From contig CADWAF010000355.1 of assembly GCA_902984215.1 (NCBI GenBank), forward strand, positions 1 to 11,520: DNA of 11,520 nucleotides, given 5' to 3'. A program made the position numbers and the translations under genes. Shown piece after piece: positions 1 to 8,221 of this stretch. Source of the DNA: Willaertia magna. Lineage: Eukaryota > Heterolobosea > Eutetramitea > Acrasida > Naegleriidae. The notes beneath the pieces are model-generated. The model worked only from the letters and a program-made list of their open reading frames with translations, was not told where the DNA came from and did not search any database. The stretch's first letter is position 1; each line of letters opens with the position of its first letter.

Positions 1-83
1 ATAACTTCTTTCAACAACATCTGTTTCTTTCTTCATTGTAAATTCTTTTGATATCTTGTTTACTTGTTTAGAATTTTTGCTTA

Positions 84-302
84 TCAATTAACAATATCAC
101 TATATAATTCATTAAATAATTCAATTATTGACACTACTTTTTCATACTTCTCTTTGAGAAGCTTATAACTTTTCTTGTAAAAAAAGGCTACTTCCAAAAT
201 GTTTAATAGTTTATTTAAATTTTTTTCTTTAAAATGAGAATCATTATGTAAAAATTTAAATAACAAATTGATTTTATCTTTTTCATTAATGTTCTTAAAT
301 TT
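84..302 (-). pseudogene. Remnant coding frame of element copy 1 (C-terminal part)
   Basis: The frame reads lysine-, leucine- and phenylalanine-rich sequence ending in NELYSDIVN and then a stop. Copy 2 has the same NELYSDIVN at about 5641-5670, also followed by stops. Here the stop is TGA (84-86) and in copy 2 the matching codon is TAA (5638-5640). Both could arise from CGA by single transitions. Compared with copy 2 this frame lacks 918 bases net, an exact multiple of three: 916 bases missing (5818-6733 of copy 2) plus a 2-base length difference beside the junction. A further 1-base difference just downstream, near 78-80, puts the flanking KETDVVERSY-type frame (bases 1-36) out of register here. 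No family was recognised. Confidence 0.45.
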
Positions 303-1137
303 GATTGATAATTGATTTTAACTTTTCTATTTGCCCCACAAATTTGTTTACTTTAAGCTTTTTTATGCACTTTGGTCTTTCTTTCTTGTTGTTTTGTTGT
401 CTTGACATTTTTTTCCTCAAAATTTATTGTAAAGTTCTTTCAATAATTTGTTTTATTATTACAAAGAGAGGAGATAGAAAAACAATATATTAATTTTCAC
501 ACATCATATCTATGTTTAACAATTTATTATTTATCATAATTGCTTTCAAACAACTTCTGATATATCTAATTTTGTTACAAAAAAACTTAAATAATCTAAT
601 TGTATACCTATGATTGTAAAAATAACTTGGTAATAAATTCTCGAATAAATGTTCTCTCAATTGGTTTCTTAAAAAAAATAGTGTAAAAAATTCACAAACT
701 ATATAATTACTATTTTCAAGTCTTACACGTTCACTAGGAAAATCTAAAAATTTAAGTACAACATTAGCTGAACTGCAATTAAGTGAATGATTATATTGGC
801 TATCTTGATCAAATACAAGAATAGAAGATAATGATTCTTTTTTAACTAAAATATTCAAATTATAGTTCGTATTATTCATTATTTTGCCTTTAACAAATAA
901 GAAAATAAAACGTATATTTTGCTCCAATTTGTTATACAAATAATGATGCATAATTGTTACATATTGAATAACATTCATCAATCCTTTTTGTATTAAGCAT
1001 TTAAGGTTAAGACTTTGAGTAAACAAATAAGTGTTAACAATTTTAAAAAATACAAAACAAAAGTTTTTATATTTCTCTAAAATGTCATCTAACTTATTTA
1101 AATAATTTTTTACTTATACTTCAACTTTTTTGAAATC
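302..1137 (-). pseudogene. Unidentified element protein, copy 1
   Basis: The reading frame is protein-like for about 270 codons and open for 178 codons (1026 to 490). It is interrupted by TAA at 1114-1116, by a TAA next to 490, and by one more TAA further on. Seen in order: a helical lysine-rich start (VKNYLNKLDDILEKYKN), a Phe/Tyr/Ile-rich middle, the segment VVLKFLDFPSERVRLENSNY, a basic arginine/tyrosine part, and a basic Gln/Lys tail (RKKMSRQQNNKKERPK). Copy 2 (6989-7480) has the same protein up to NSNYIV. The stop at 1114 faces CAA in copy 2, while CAA at 1015 and 988 face TAA in copy 2. No domain was recognised. A viral structural protein or a transposon accessory protein are both possible, but I have no positive evidence for either. 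Confidence 0.5.
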
Positions 1138-1395
1138 TTTTTTGAAAACAAGAGAATTTCAAAATATGAAATACATATAACATATTGTTTTTTTATCAAT
1201 TTGTCATTACTTTCAGTCATTATTTCTGTTAAATATAGTATAATTAGAGAATATTATTGTAAATAAAAAAATGTTGATGATATATAAATATTATAGTTGT
1301 TAATCAAATCAAAAATCATATAATTTGAATCATTCTTAATAATATATCTTTTACTACTTAAAGTTATTAAAAAACATATATTGTTATTTACTTAG

Positions 1396-1708
1396 CAGCT
1401 CCATAGTTTTTTTAAGGAAAAAAAAATAAGGGTTTTTTTACAGAATTTTGTAAAATCTGTATAAATTATTAGGAGTTTGTAACAGTTGAGTAATTTATCC
1501 TGTTAGCAAATTTTTTTAGCAATCCCCAAAACTTACAACGAGTAATAATAATCAACTACAACAAGGCAATAACAGTAAAAATTATATAATATAGATTTTT
1601 CCAACTTGCCCATTTTTCTTTAAAAAAATCAAAAGAAATTATTTTTAGATCATTTCAAGGAAATAATGGTCCAAATATCTTGTATGTTTTACCTTTAATA
1701 TTGAAAAT
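1396..1708. other. Unannotated AT-rich stretch
   Basis: No repeat match or clear gene is visible. At about 1645-1710 a second plus-strand frame reads FRSFQGNNGPNILYVLPL and stops just as the frame of the next feature opens. It may therefore be the upstream part of that broken gene, separated from it by a frameshift. Confidence 0.4.
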
Positions 1709-2035
1709 ATGAAAAATATTTTTAATTTAAATAAAGAAATTGTAAAAGATGAATATATTTTAACAAAAATAATTTTAGAAAGTAATATCCGTAAACAAAT
1801 AATTGTTAAATTTTGTTGTAAATTATTTAGATAATTTTAATTGCATTTCAAAAGAAAATTTACAAAAATATATTTTAAAATACAAATATTTAATTATTTT
1901 CTTTTAGTGAATTTATACAATAAATTCACTAAAGATGAAATTATTGATATGTGTACTCTATCAATATTTATTTTTTTGATAATAAAGATACTGAAAACTT
2001 TATATAATTTTTCCTTCTATTCAAAATACTGGTAA
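1709..2035 (+). pseudogene. Broken small ORF, unknown
   Basis: A single frame runs from ATG 1709 to TAA 2033-2035 (108 sense and nonsense codons). It is interrupted only by two TAA codons two positions apart, near 1830-1838. The first part is helical and charged (MKNIFNLNKEIVKDEYIL). The last third is hydrophobic and aromatic. The composition and style of interruption (nonsense codons without frameshift) match the decayed elements on either side rather than the less AT-rich DNA that begins at about 2040. Not recognised. Confidence 0.35.
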
Positions 2036-2749
2036 ACCCATCATCTGTCCCTTCTGTAATAAAAGGGTGCTTTTAAACTATTTATCTCTCTTTTCATTGG
2101 AAAATAAAGCATTTTCTCACATTTTCAAGTCAAAAAATAACTTTCTTCTACAGTCTTTTTGGAATTTTTATAAAAACTCTTTTTGAGCCAAAATATCTGT
2201 AAGTTTACAACCTTTTTCTTTTTAAATTTATTAAAATCTTGTTCTTCTAATTTTATTTTCTTGTGAGGACAGCGTTTGCTTAGTGGTCTGCTCACTCCTT
2301 ACTGGGCATTTCATTTTACAACATGATAAAAAACAACTATTGAAAATGTAAGCCTTCGTTTAAAGCAAGCTACCCACAGCTACGGTTGTCAATGTTTCTG
2401 TAAACACTAGACATCAAATAGAACTCATATAAAGAAAATGGTGATGGTTCATGAAAGTTCAGCTCCAAAAACATATGCTGTCTTACTTTCTTCGTTAATT
2501 TCTCAGTAAGCAAAAGTGGTGTTTTGGGTCGTCATTTAATTACATACAAAATGATAATATATTTATTAGTCTGTTTGGTTATTTTTAATAAATGTTTATT
2601 GGTTTTCAAGAGGGAGCTGAAAGTAAGGAGGTGCCACGACTTTGTAGGCAATTAAATGAACTCTTCCCCTGATCAGGTCCGTAATAGGTCATTTTCTTTT
2701 TATAAAATCTGGCCCCCAAAGCTACAGTTATTTTACCGTAAAAAAAAAT
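2036..2749. other. Host-like intergenic region
   Basis: The sequence becomes visibly richer in G and C (for example around 2280-2310 and 2620-2690). No open frame of note, RNA gene or long repeat is visible. The change of composition relative to 1-2035 marks the end of element-derived DNA. It presumably holds the promoter of the secreted-protein gene that starts at 2750, but I cannot point to a specific site. Confidence 0.5.
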
Positions 2750-3270
2750 ATGAAAGTTTTGTTATTAGCAGTCTTTTTAGGCTGGAATTAGAAGTGTTGA
2801 AACAAAGAAGGAAAGTTTAACCTGATTGATTTAATTTCTTAATGTCTCTCTGAATTTTTTAGATGAAACTATGGTGTTCATTAATGCAGATTTACAACAG
2901 ATGAGATTTGATATTAAACAACATACTCTTGTCAATAACACAAATGTTTCAGTTTATATGGATTATAAGGCTAAAAAGAAATATGTTTTATTCATTCAAT
3001 CAGGTCTCTGATGTTATTGGAGGTATCTTTAGAGCAGATTTATATAAAGAACGTTCTTTAGGATTTGAAATAAGAATTTCTTATGTCCCAAACTTAAACG
3101 TTCCAGTTTCAGTTGTTACTATTGGAGAAAGTAATGTAATTATTGAAGATTTTATCAACTGGATTAATCAACCACCTTCAGCTTCTTTATTTACTATTCC
3201 ACCTGAATGTAAGAATAAGAAGAAGAAATCAAGACCTTTATTGTGTTTTTGTAAAGCAGCTAACATTTAG
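2750..3270 (+). CDS. Small secreted protein gene with frame break, possibly ependymin/LolA-like
   Basis: The proposed start ATG 2750 opens a signal-peptide-like MKVLLLAVFLGW and stops at 2789. A good acceptor (TTTTTTAG, ending 2862) precedes a frame beginning ETMVFINADLQQMRFDI and continuing through NNTNVSVYMDYKAKKKYVLF. That frame closes at 3009. The next frame, open through 3003 to 3270, reads VSDVIGGIFRADLYKERS and then PPSASLFTIPPEC, ending in a Lys-rich tail. The arrangement (signal peptide, a DETM..RFD beta-strand pattern, a basic DYKAKKKYVL strand, a C-terminal xxLFTIPPEC) resembles secreted ependymin-related or LolA-like lipid-binding proteins. That is family-level inference from motif style only. 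The two parts need either a one-base correction near 3000 or an intron. GT at 2952 with AG at 3003 would restore the frame (52 bases) but would remove the convincing VYMDYKAKKK segment. It could therefore be a pseudogene. The start of the next gene lies three bases after this stop. Confidence 0.45.
2781..2862 (+). other. Candidate intron (GC-AG) after signal-peptide exon
   Basis: Joining base 2780 to 2863 puts the signal peptide (MKVLLLAVFL) in frame with DETMVFINAD, with a split GAT codon across the junction. The 3' end is a strong pyrimidine-rich acceptor, TGAATTTTTTAG. The 5' end would be AG/GCTGGA, a GC donor with a poor match downstream. Other GT sites nearby either lose the frame or lie past the stop at 2789. 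A missing exon or a degraded donor are alternatives. Confidence 0.3.
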
Positions 3271-3273
3271 AAA

Positions 3274-4767
3274 ATGCGGTTAGCGACATTATTTCAAAAA
3301 TTAATTTGTAAAAAAAAAATGGTTTTAACAGACAACGGTGGATATTGCAATTTTGAAAAAAAAGTGGAAAGAATAGGAAATTGTTTAAATATTTTATTAT
3401 TCGGTGATCAAAATAGTAGATTATTTTTTTATCATTTACAATTTTTTTTAAATAAATTAGAAATAAAAAATGAATTTTTAGAAGAATATAAAAATTTAAT
3501 ACTTTACAATATCTGTAAAATAATTACAAAAATTTCAAATATTTCTAATTATCCAAATGTGGAAATAAGTAAAAATGAAAATATTTTACAATTTTTTGAT
3601 AATTTAAAAATAGATTTTAATAATTATTTAGAAAATGAAAGCCAATTATTTTATGAAAAATATTTTCAAGAAGAAAATTTACAAAATTTAATTTTTTTGT
3701 TTACAAAAATTAAAAACGATGAAAATTTACATAAATTTATAGATAATTTTTATATTCCTATTTTTATTCAAGTTAAACAATTTATTTTACCAGATTTAAG
3801 AAAAATTAAAAATAATGAAATAAATTTAAATAATTTATTAACTTGTAAATATTTTGAAAGTGGAAAAGATCCTTTTTTATTACAATTAAAAATTCCAGTT
3901 GAGCATTTTGTAAACATAAATGAAATTATTACTTTACAAAATAATAATTTACAAAAAAATAATACAAACAATAATAAAACTTTACAATATATTAATTTTA
4001 TGATTTTTAAAAATGATTTCAATTACGGTAGTAAATTTAAAGTTATGAAAAATATTTTTAATCATAAAGATATTCATATGATTTATTTATTTATCCCTCT
4101 ATTTATGTATAATTATGAAAATATAGATGATGATTATTATACAATATTTAGATCACAACTTTATTTTTTTTACGATTTGGCAGTTGATAAAAAATTTAAA
4201 GAGACAACAATACATATTATTTGTCACATGATGGATGTTTTTATTGAAAATATTTTACAAAATGGTTATCAAAAAGAAGTTCTTTTTAGAGATAGTAATT
4301 TAGATGTGAAGAATATTCTAGATATAGTTGACTATAACAATGGTGAAAATAAACCATTAAATAAAAGAAAAGTAAAAGATGTGTTTTACCATTTAATAAA
4401 ACATTCATTTATAAATAGATATTATGAATCTAAAAGAAATAAGTTAAAAGTTATGTTTTCAACTGCAAATAATTATGATATAAATCAAATTGTAAATGTT
4501 GTAAAGTCTAGTATTTTATTTTTAGAAAAACCTTTTACTATAGAATCACACGTTAAAAACACATTTAATTATTTTTCAAATAATTACATTACGTTTATTA
4601 AAGGATTTGTTGATCCCCTTATTTGTTGTGATATTCCATTTATTGATGAAGAAAGAAAAGAATTGAGTTGGAAAGAATTTTGTAATAATATTATGCAACT
4701 TGTATTACAATACAACTACAATGAAAAGCAAGGTTTTGTTGATTTATTAATTATAATTTCAGAATAA
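3274..4767 (+). CDS. Intact 497-aa orphan protein, unknown function
   Basis: This is the only long intact gene in the window: a single exon, 497 codons, no signal peptide and no evident membrane segment. The translation is rich in Asn, Lys, Ile, Phe and Leu and looks all-helical, with amphipathic stretches such as NLQNLIFLFTKIKNDENLHK. A low-complexity Asn-rich loop (LQNNNLQKNNTNNNKT) lies at about residues 223-238. The C-terminal third is well ordered (VMFSTANNYDINQIVNVVKS, then FIKGFVDPLICCDIPFIDEE). Methionine 16 at 3319, just after a run of A, is an equally plausible start; the first 15 codons look less like the rest. The frame is the same as that of the preceding gene, whose TAG is followed by one codon and then this ATG. 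Every Gln codon I checked is CAA, so it is written in the standard code. Third positions are almost all A or T, more so than in the neighbouring host-like exons. I could not assign a family. Confidence 0.8.
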   Translation: MRLATLFQKLICKKKMVLTDNGGYCNFEKKVERIGNCLNILLFGDQNSRLFFYHLQFFLNKLEIKNEFLEEYKNLILYNICKIITKISNISNYPNVEISKNENILQFFDNLKIDFNNYLENESQLFYEKYFQEENLQNLIFLFTKIKNDENLHKFIDNFYIPIFIQVKQFILPDLRKIKNNEINLNNLLTCKYFESGKDPFLLQLKIPVEHFVNINEIITLQNNNLQKNNTNNNKTLQYINFMIFKNDFNYGSKFKVMKNIFNHKDIHMIYLFIPLFMYNYENIDDDYYTIFRSQLYFFYDLAVDKKFKETTIHIICHMMDVFIENILQNGYQKEVLFRDSNLDVKNILDIVDYNNGENKPLNKRKVKDVFYHLIKHSFINRYYESKRNKLKVMFSTANNYDINQIVNVVKSSILFLEKPFTIESHVKNTFNYFSNNYITFIKGFVDPLICCDIPFIDEERKELSWKEFCNNIMQLVLQYNYNEKQGFVDLLIIISE

Positions 4768-4768
4768 A
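4763..4768 (+). promoter_or_regulatory. Polyadenylation signal overlapping a stop codon
   Basis: AATAAA contains the TAA stop (4765-4767) of the 497-codon gene. If used, the 3' untranslated region would be very short. The next gene's ATG is only 80 bases on, so this compact placement is plausible, but the motif is common in AT-rich DNA. Confidence 0.35.
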
Positions 4769-4848
4769 TGCGCTTGACTACTAGGTAAAGTATTTTTGAC
4801 CGCCTTAATAGAAATTCTACCATTTCATCATTTCATAGTAAAAAACAA

Positions 4849-5205
4849 ATGGCTCAAAACAAAAAGTTTTTTACCTTGTTGACGGTATCGGTGGTATTAT
4901 TTATTTCGCTAACCCTTCTCTATTCTTCCCTAAACAGTAGTAGGCTATCCAATATGAATAATAATTCCATACGCAATGAAGAAGAATTAAACTTTGGAAA
5001 GGCTGTCTATTTTAAATATGAGCCTAAAGATAATATAACTTGTATTGTTAACAATGCTGAAGAAAATGAAAGACGAAAGGCTGAACCTTACTCAACAGAA
5101 CCTAGTGGATCTTTTAGATGTACAAGACATAATCGACACCCAAATTTACAGCCTGTATCCCGGCAACTCATTTTTGGGCCGTGCCAGAAAAGTGCCGCCA
5201 CTTAG
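4849..5205 (+). CDS. Type II membrane protein N-terminus, truncated
   Basis: ATG 4849 has a favourable context (ACAAATGGC). The protein begins with a short basic tail (MAQNKKFF) and one hydrophobic anchor (about residues 8-25, TLLTVSVVLFISLTLLYS). A Ser/Asn-rich stem follows, then GKAVYFKYEPKDNITCIVNN, which has an N-glycosylation sequon NIT. This is the layout of Golgi glycosyltransferases and other type II enzymes, but no catalytic domain is present. Beyond about residue 83 the sequence (RCTRHNRHPNLQ onward) looks like non-coding or repeat-derived readthrough, and the frame closes at 5205. A parallel frame over 5045-5272 reads SLYPGNSFLGRARKVPPL, which may be a piece of dispersed repeat. 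The real first exon probably ends between about 5030 and 5110, and the rest of the gene is absent, interrupted by the AT-rich element starting near 5357. Confidence 0.45.
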   Translation: MAQNKKFFTLLTVSVVLFISLTLLYSSLNSSRLSNMNNNSIRNEEELNFGKAVYFKYEPKDNITCIVNNAEENERRKAEPYSTEPSGSFRCTRHNRHPNLQPVSRQLIFGPCQKSAAT

Positions 5206-5356
5206 CTTGATTCACAACATCCAAACAAACCAAAAGACAAAAAATGGCCTTAAATTTTCGTTGATTTATTAAAAATCTCTTTAAATTTTGGCATTTTTTG
5301 GTCCTTTTTTCTTCATTTTGCCCATTTTTTCTCGTTTTGCTTGTTTTTTCTCTTTC
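5206..5356. other. Pyrimidine-rich stretch at the element border
   Basis: From about 5280 to 5359 the plus strand is a long T/C tract with spaced G (TTTTTGGTCC, TTTTGCCCATTTTTTCTCG) and ends TTTCTCTTTCTAG. The end looks like a splice acceptor, but no coding exon follows on this strand; the element starts at once. A 5-base-stem hairpin (AAGTG CCGC CACTT, 5190-5203) lies just upstream. No gene is supported here. Confidence 0.4.
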
Positions 5357-5358
5357 TA

Positions 5359-5820
5359 GTGAATCATCCCAACTTTCCAATCAAAATACTAACTAATAAA
5401 TCACCTGAAAATAATTTCTTTGCAATAAAAATAAATCTATTATAAATATTCTTTTCATTTAATAAATAATCCATTCCTTCCTTATTAATATTAAATATTA
5501 ATATATATATAATAATATTAATCACAAACTCTCCCAGAAATAAATCTACAATAATAACTTCTTTCAACAACATCTATTTCTTTCTTTATTGTAAATTTCT
5601 TTGATATTTTGTTTACTTGTTTAAAATTTTTCACTTATTAATTAACAATATCACTATATAATTCATTAAATATTTCAATTATTAACACTGTTTTTTTATA
5701 CTTTTCTTTAAGAAGCTCATAGTTTTTCTTATAAAAAGAAGTTACTTCTAAAATATTTGATAGTTTATTTAAATTTTTTCATTAAAATAAGAATCTTTAT
5801 ATAAAAATTTAAATAACCAT
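5359..5820 (-). pseudogene. Element coding remnant next to the left border
   Basis: One minus-strand frame stays protein-like from about 5820 to 5359, interrupted only by nonsense codons, including TAA TAA at 5635-5640 and further TAA, TAG and TGA codons. Convincing segments are KKEIDVVERSYYCRFISGRV (about 5530-5590), then YFYCKEIIF, and finally YFDWKVGMIH just before the border. Copy 1 (bases 1-36) shares the KE.DVVERSY segment, with Thr where this copy has Ile (a C-to-T change). The overlapping frame that is open over 5364-5573 is a shadow of this one. No family was recognised. Confidence 0.4.
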
Positions 5821-6960
5821 TTTTATACACTATTAGTTTCAAAAGAATTATTTAAAGAACTTAAAACTTTTGAATTGTATTTAATAATTACTTGTTGTAG
5901 TACTATTTCTAAAGTAGTTACAAATTCTTCAACAATAAATGGTTTTTGAATAAATAACATTATAATTACTAATGCTTGTACTTGTTGTTGTACTAGTAAA
6001 GTTACTGGTAGTTGTAAAGTTATTGATAGTATAAAATTTCTTTTAATAGTTCTCAGAGTATTTAAAAGTTTATTAAAACCAATTTTCTTAAATAAATACA
6101 TAAAATAAATTTTTAATTCGGTTTTACTTCTTAATTTTATTTCTTTAATCTTTTCACAATTGTTATAAAACATAATATTTTTAACCAAGTATTTATCTTC
6201 TGTTTTTAATTCAACCTTTGCTATCTTTTCTTTATCTATATAATAATTTCTAAACAATTTTTTCGCTTCAATTTCAAAATAATATAATAATATTTCTCTT
6301 ATAACAACATCAAATATTTCTTATTTAATAAATATTGCTATTTGTATTTCATTATTTATATCTAATTTATCAGTATTTAAATATTTTAATTTCTTTGTTT
6401 CTTTAATAAATTTAATTAAAATCAAAATGTTTTTAAATGTATTAAAAGTATCAATAAATATAGTAAATTTTATATTATCTAAAGATTTAATAAAAATAAT
6501 TAAATTTTTCAAAGTTTTTATAGTATAGTTTCCTAAAATAGTTGTATTACTTTTTAAAAGGGTCTTAAAAAAGTTGTAAATAGTATATAAAATTATAATG
6601 TAAGTTTTTCACTTTTTAAAGTAAATATTGCTTTTTTTTTCATTAATTATATATAAAAAGTCTAATACTAATGTTAAACTTGTTAATAGTTCATCAATTT
6701 CTCTTGTTATAACTTTAAATATAAAATTAATACAAATTATTACTTTATTTTTTTCATTAATGTTCTTAAATTTGATTAATAATGAATAATTATGTTTTTC
6801 TTTTTTTTCTTCAAATAAATCATCCTATTTATCATTCAAATCATTTTCTTCATCAACTTCTTATATTTCATAATCTTTATCTTGTTGTATTTTTTCTTTT
6901 TTATTGAAAACAGTTTCTAGTATTTTTTCTTATTGAGTTTTTTATAACTTATAAGAACTA
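5821..6960 (-). pseudogene. Element coding remnant: acidic region, then long helical region
   Basis: Read from 6960 downward, the frame starts with a strongly acidic and charged segment (DKDYEI, stop, EVDEENDLNDK, stop, DDLFEEKKEK). It continues as KFKNINEKNK, then long Ile/Lys/Leu/Asn-rich helical sequence, open over 6512-6321 and 6257-5823. A Gln/Val-rich stretch near 5960-6000 (LLVQQQVQALVI) stands out. The codons TAG and TAA interrupt an otherwise continuous frame, and the region around 6530-6620 is the most damaged. Copy 1 lacks 5818-6733 of this sequence; with the 2-base length difference beside it the total is 918 bases, so the frame is kept across the gap. Function unknown. Confidence 0.4.
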
Positions 6961-6988
6961 GAAAAATTATAATTCTTTTAAAGTTTGT

Positions 6989-7480
6989 TTACATTAAAAT
7001 TATTAATTTATTCTTTACTACTTTTTTTTTAATTAATATAAAAAATTCATAAACTATATAATTACTATTTTTAAGTCTTACATGTTCACTAAAAAAATCT
7101 AAAAATCTAAGTACAACATTAGTTAAACTGTAATTAAGTAAATGATTATATTGCTTATCTTGATTAAATACAGGAATAAAAAATAATAATTTTTCTTTAA
7201 CTAAAATATTCAAATTATAGTTAATATTGTTTATTATTTTGTTTTTAATAAATAAGAAAATAAAACATATATTTTGTTTTAATTTTTCACATAAATAACG
7301 ACACACAATTACTACACATTGAATAACATTCATTAATCTTTTTTATATTAAATATCTAAGGTTAAAACCTTAAGTAAACAAATAAGTGTTAATAACTTTA
7401 AAAAATACAAAATAAAAATTTTTATATTTCCTTAAAATGACATCTAACTTGTTTAAATAATTTTCTATTTGTGCTTCTGC
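6989..7480 (-). pseudogene. Unidentified element protein, copy 2
   Basis: This is the homologue of the copy 1 protein at 302-1137; both contain NYNLNILVK and a VRL.NSNYIV segment. Codons at 7370-7372 and 7343-7345 are TAA where copy 1 has CAA, while CAA at 7469-7471 faces TAA in copy 1. Amino-acid differences are mostly those produced by C-to-T or G-to-A changes in this copy: Thr to Ile, Ser to Leu or Phe, Pro to Phe, Asp to Asn, Glu to Lys, Cys to Tyr, Ala to Thr. The longest uninterrupted piece is 7333-6989. The C-terminal basic part present in copy 1 is missing. Confidence 0.5.
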
Positions 7481-7609
7481 TTTATTAAAATTTTTTTTAA
7501 AAACAAGCAAATTTCAAAACTTAAAATATATATAACATATTGTTTTTTTTACCAATTTTTTATTACCTTCAGTCATCATTTTTGTTAAATATAGAATAAT
7601 TGAAAAGCA

Positions 7610-8200
7610 TTATTGTAAATCAAAAAATGTGGATGATCTATAAATATTATAATTGTTAATTAAATCAAAAATTATATGATTTAAATTATTTCTAATAATA
7701 TATCTTCTATTGCTTAAAGTTATTAAAAAACATATATTGTAATTTACATGAGCAAATACTCTAAATGTATTGATTTTGAGCTTTTTAAATAAAATAAATG
7801 TTGTTTTTGGTAAATTTTTAATGAAATCTCTATTCTTCTCATATAATTTGTTGAAATAATATATATAATATTCTTTTTTTTCTCTTAAAGTAAACAATAA
7901 ACTATACTTACTTTTATTTACCTATTTATCAATAATGTTATTAATTGTATTGTAATATTTATAAATATTTGAATATTCATTTCTATTAAATTTTGCATCT
8001 TCATATTTATTAGTTTCAAATAAATGGTTACTAATTAGTTTTTTAATAATTCTATATATTTGTTCATTAGTTCGCCAAAAATAATTTGATATAAAGTCAT
8101 GCTATGATTTTATTGTTTATTTACATATTTGTCTAGAAATAATTTTAATGTTATATTAAAATAAACTGACTTTCCAGTATATACTTTTAATACTTTAATA
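7610..8200 (-). pseudogene. Element coding remnant, Tyr/Asn-rich
   Basis: The frame is open from 7897 to 7610 (95 codons) and extends upstream through nonsense codons to about 8110 (FWRTNEQIYRIIKKLISNHL, then NRNEYSNIYKYYNTINNIID). A shifted frame over about 8110-8200 reads VLKVYTGKSVYFNITLKLFL. The 7610-7745 part is shared with copy 1 (ending at about 1395), where it is no longer open. The segment LPKTTFILFKKLKINTFRVF is the best-kept stretch. No family was recognised. Confidence 0.4.
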
Positions 8201-8221
8201 GGTACTCACTATATTAAATTA

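Larger units (their letters stand above)
1..1395 (-). mobile_element. Truncated AT-rich repeat element, copy 1
   Basis: This is one of two diverged copies of an unnamed element; the other is at 5551-7750. Bases 1-258 match 5551-5817 and about 259-300 match 6734-6780. From about 690 to 1395 the match holds at a constant offset of 6355. Over 722-828 versus 7077-7183 I count 14 differences in 107 bases. Thirteen are transitions, and in eleven this copy has G or C where the other has A or T. The match stops near 1395, after which this copy runs into unrelated sequence, and it also runs off the left edge of the window. Coding sense is the minus strand. Bases 300-690 have no obvious counterpart in copy 2, so one copy has a replaced or deleted segment. 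Confidence 0.8.

Noticed and set aside
305..493. Plus-strand open frame of 62 codons
   Set aside because: It lies opposite the better-supported minus-strand remnant and is a Phe/Leu/Ile-rich shadow frame.
2294..2630. Nine-base inverted repeat (ACTCCTTACT near 2294 and AGTAAGGAG at 2622) as ends of a small transposon
   Set aside because: The match does not extend on either side and there is no target duplication; expected by chance in this length.
3768..4022. Minus-strand open frame inside the 497-codon gene
   Set aside because: It is a complement of A/T-rich sense codons, giving only Lys/Phe/Leu-rich sequence.
3274..4767. Weak resemblance of residues around IFNHKDIHMIYLFIPLFM to helical repeats of NELF-B/COBRA1 and similar HEAT-type proteins
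   Set aside because: Only hydrophobic spacing matches, gaps are needed within ten residues, and the flanks do not follow. Not enough to name the protein.
5168..5380. Minus-strand Lys/Glu-rich 70-codon frame
   Set aside because: It is produced by the T/C-rich tract on the plus strand; low complexity, and it crosses the element border.
5364..5573. Minus-strand 69-codon open frame
   Set aside because: The frame conserved with copy 1 (KE.DVVERSY) is a different one, so this is a shadow.
8110..8200. YTGKSVYF-type segment suggesting a Walker A loop
   Set aside because: It lacks the full G-x-x-x-x-G-K-S/T spacing, there is no Walker B downstream, and the frame is broken on both sides.
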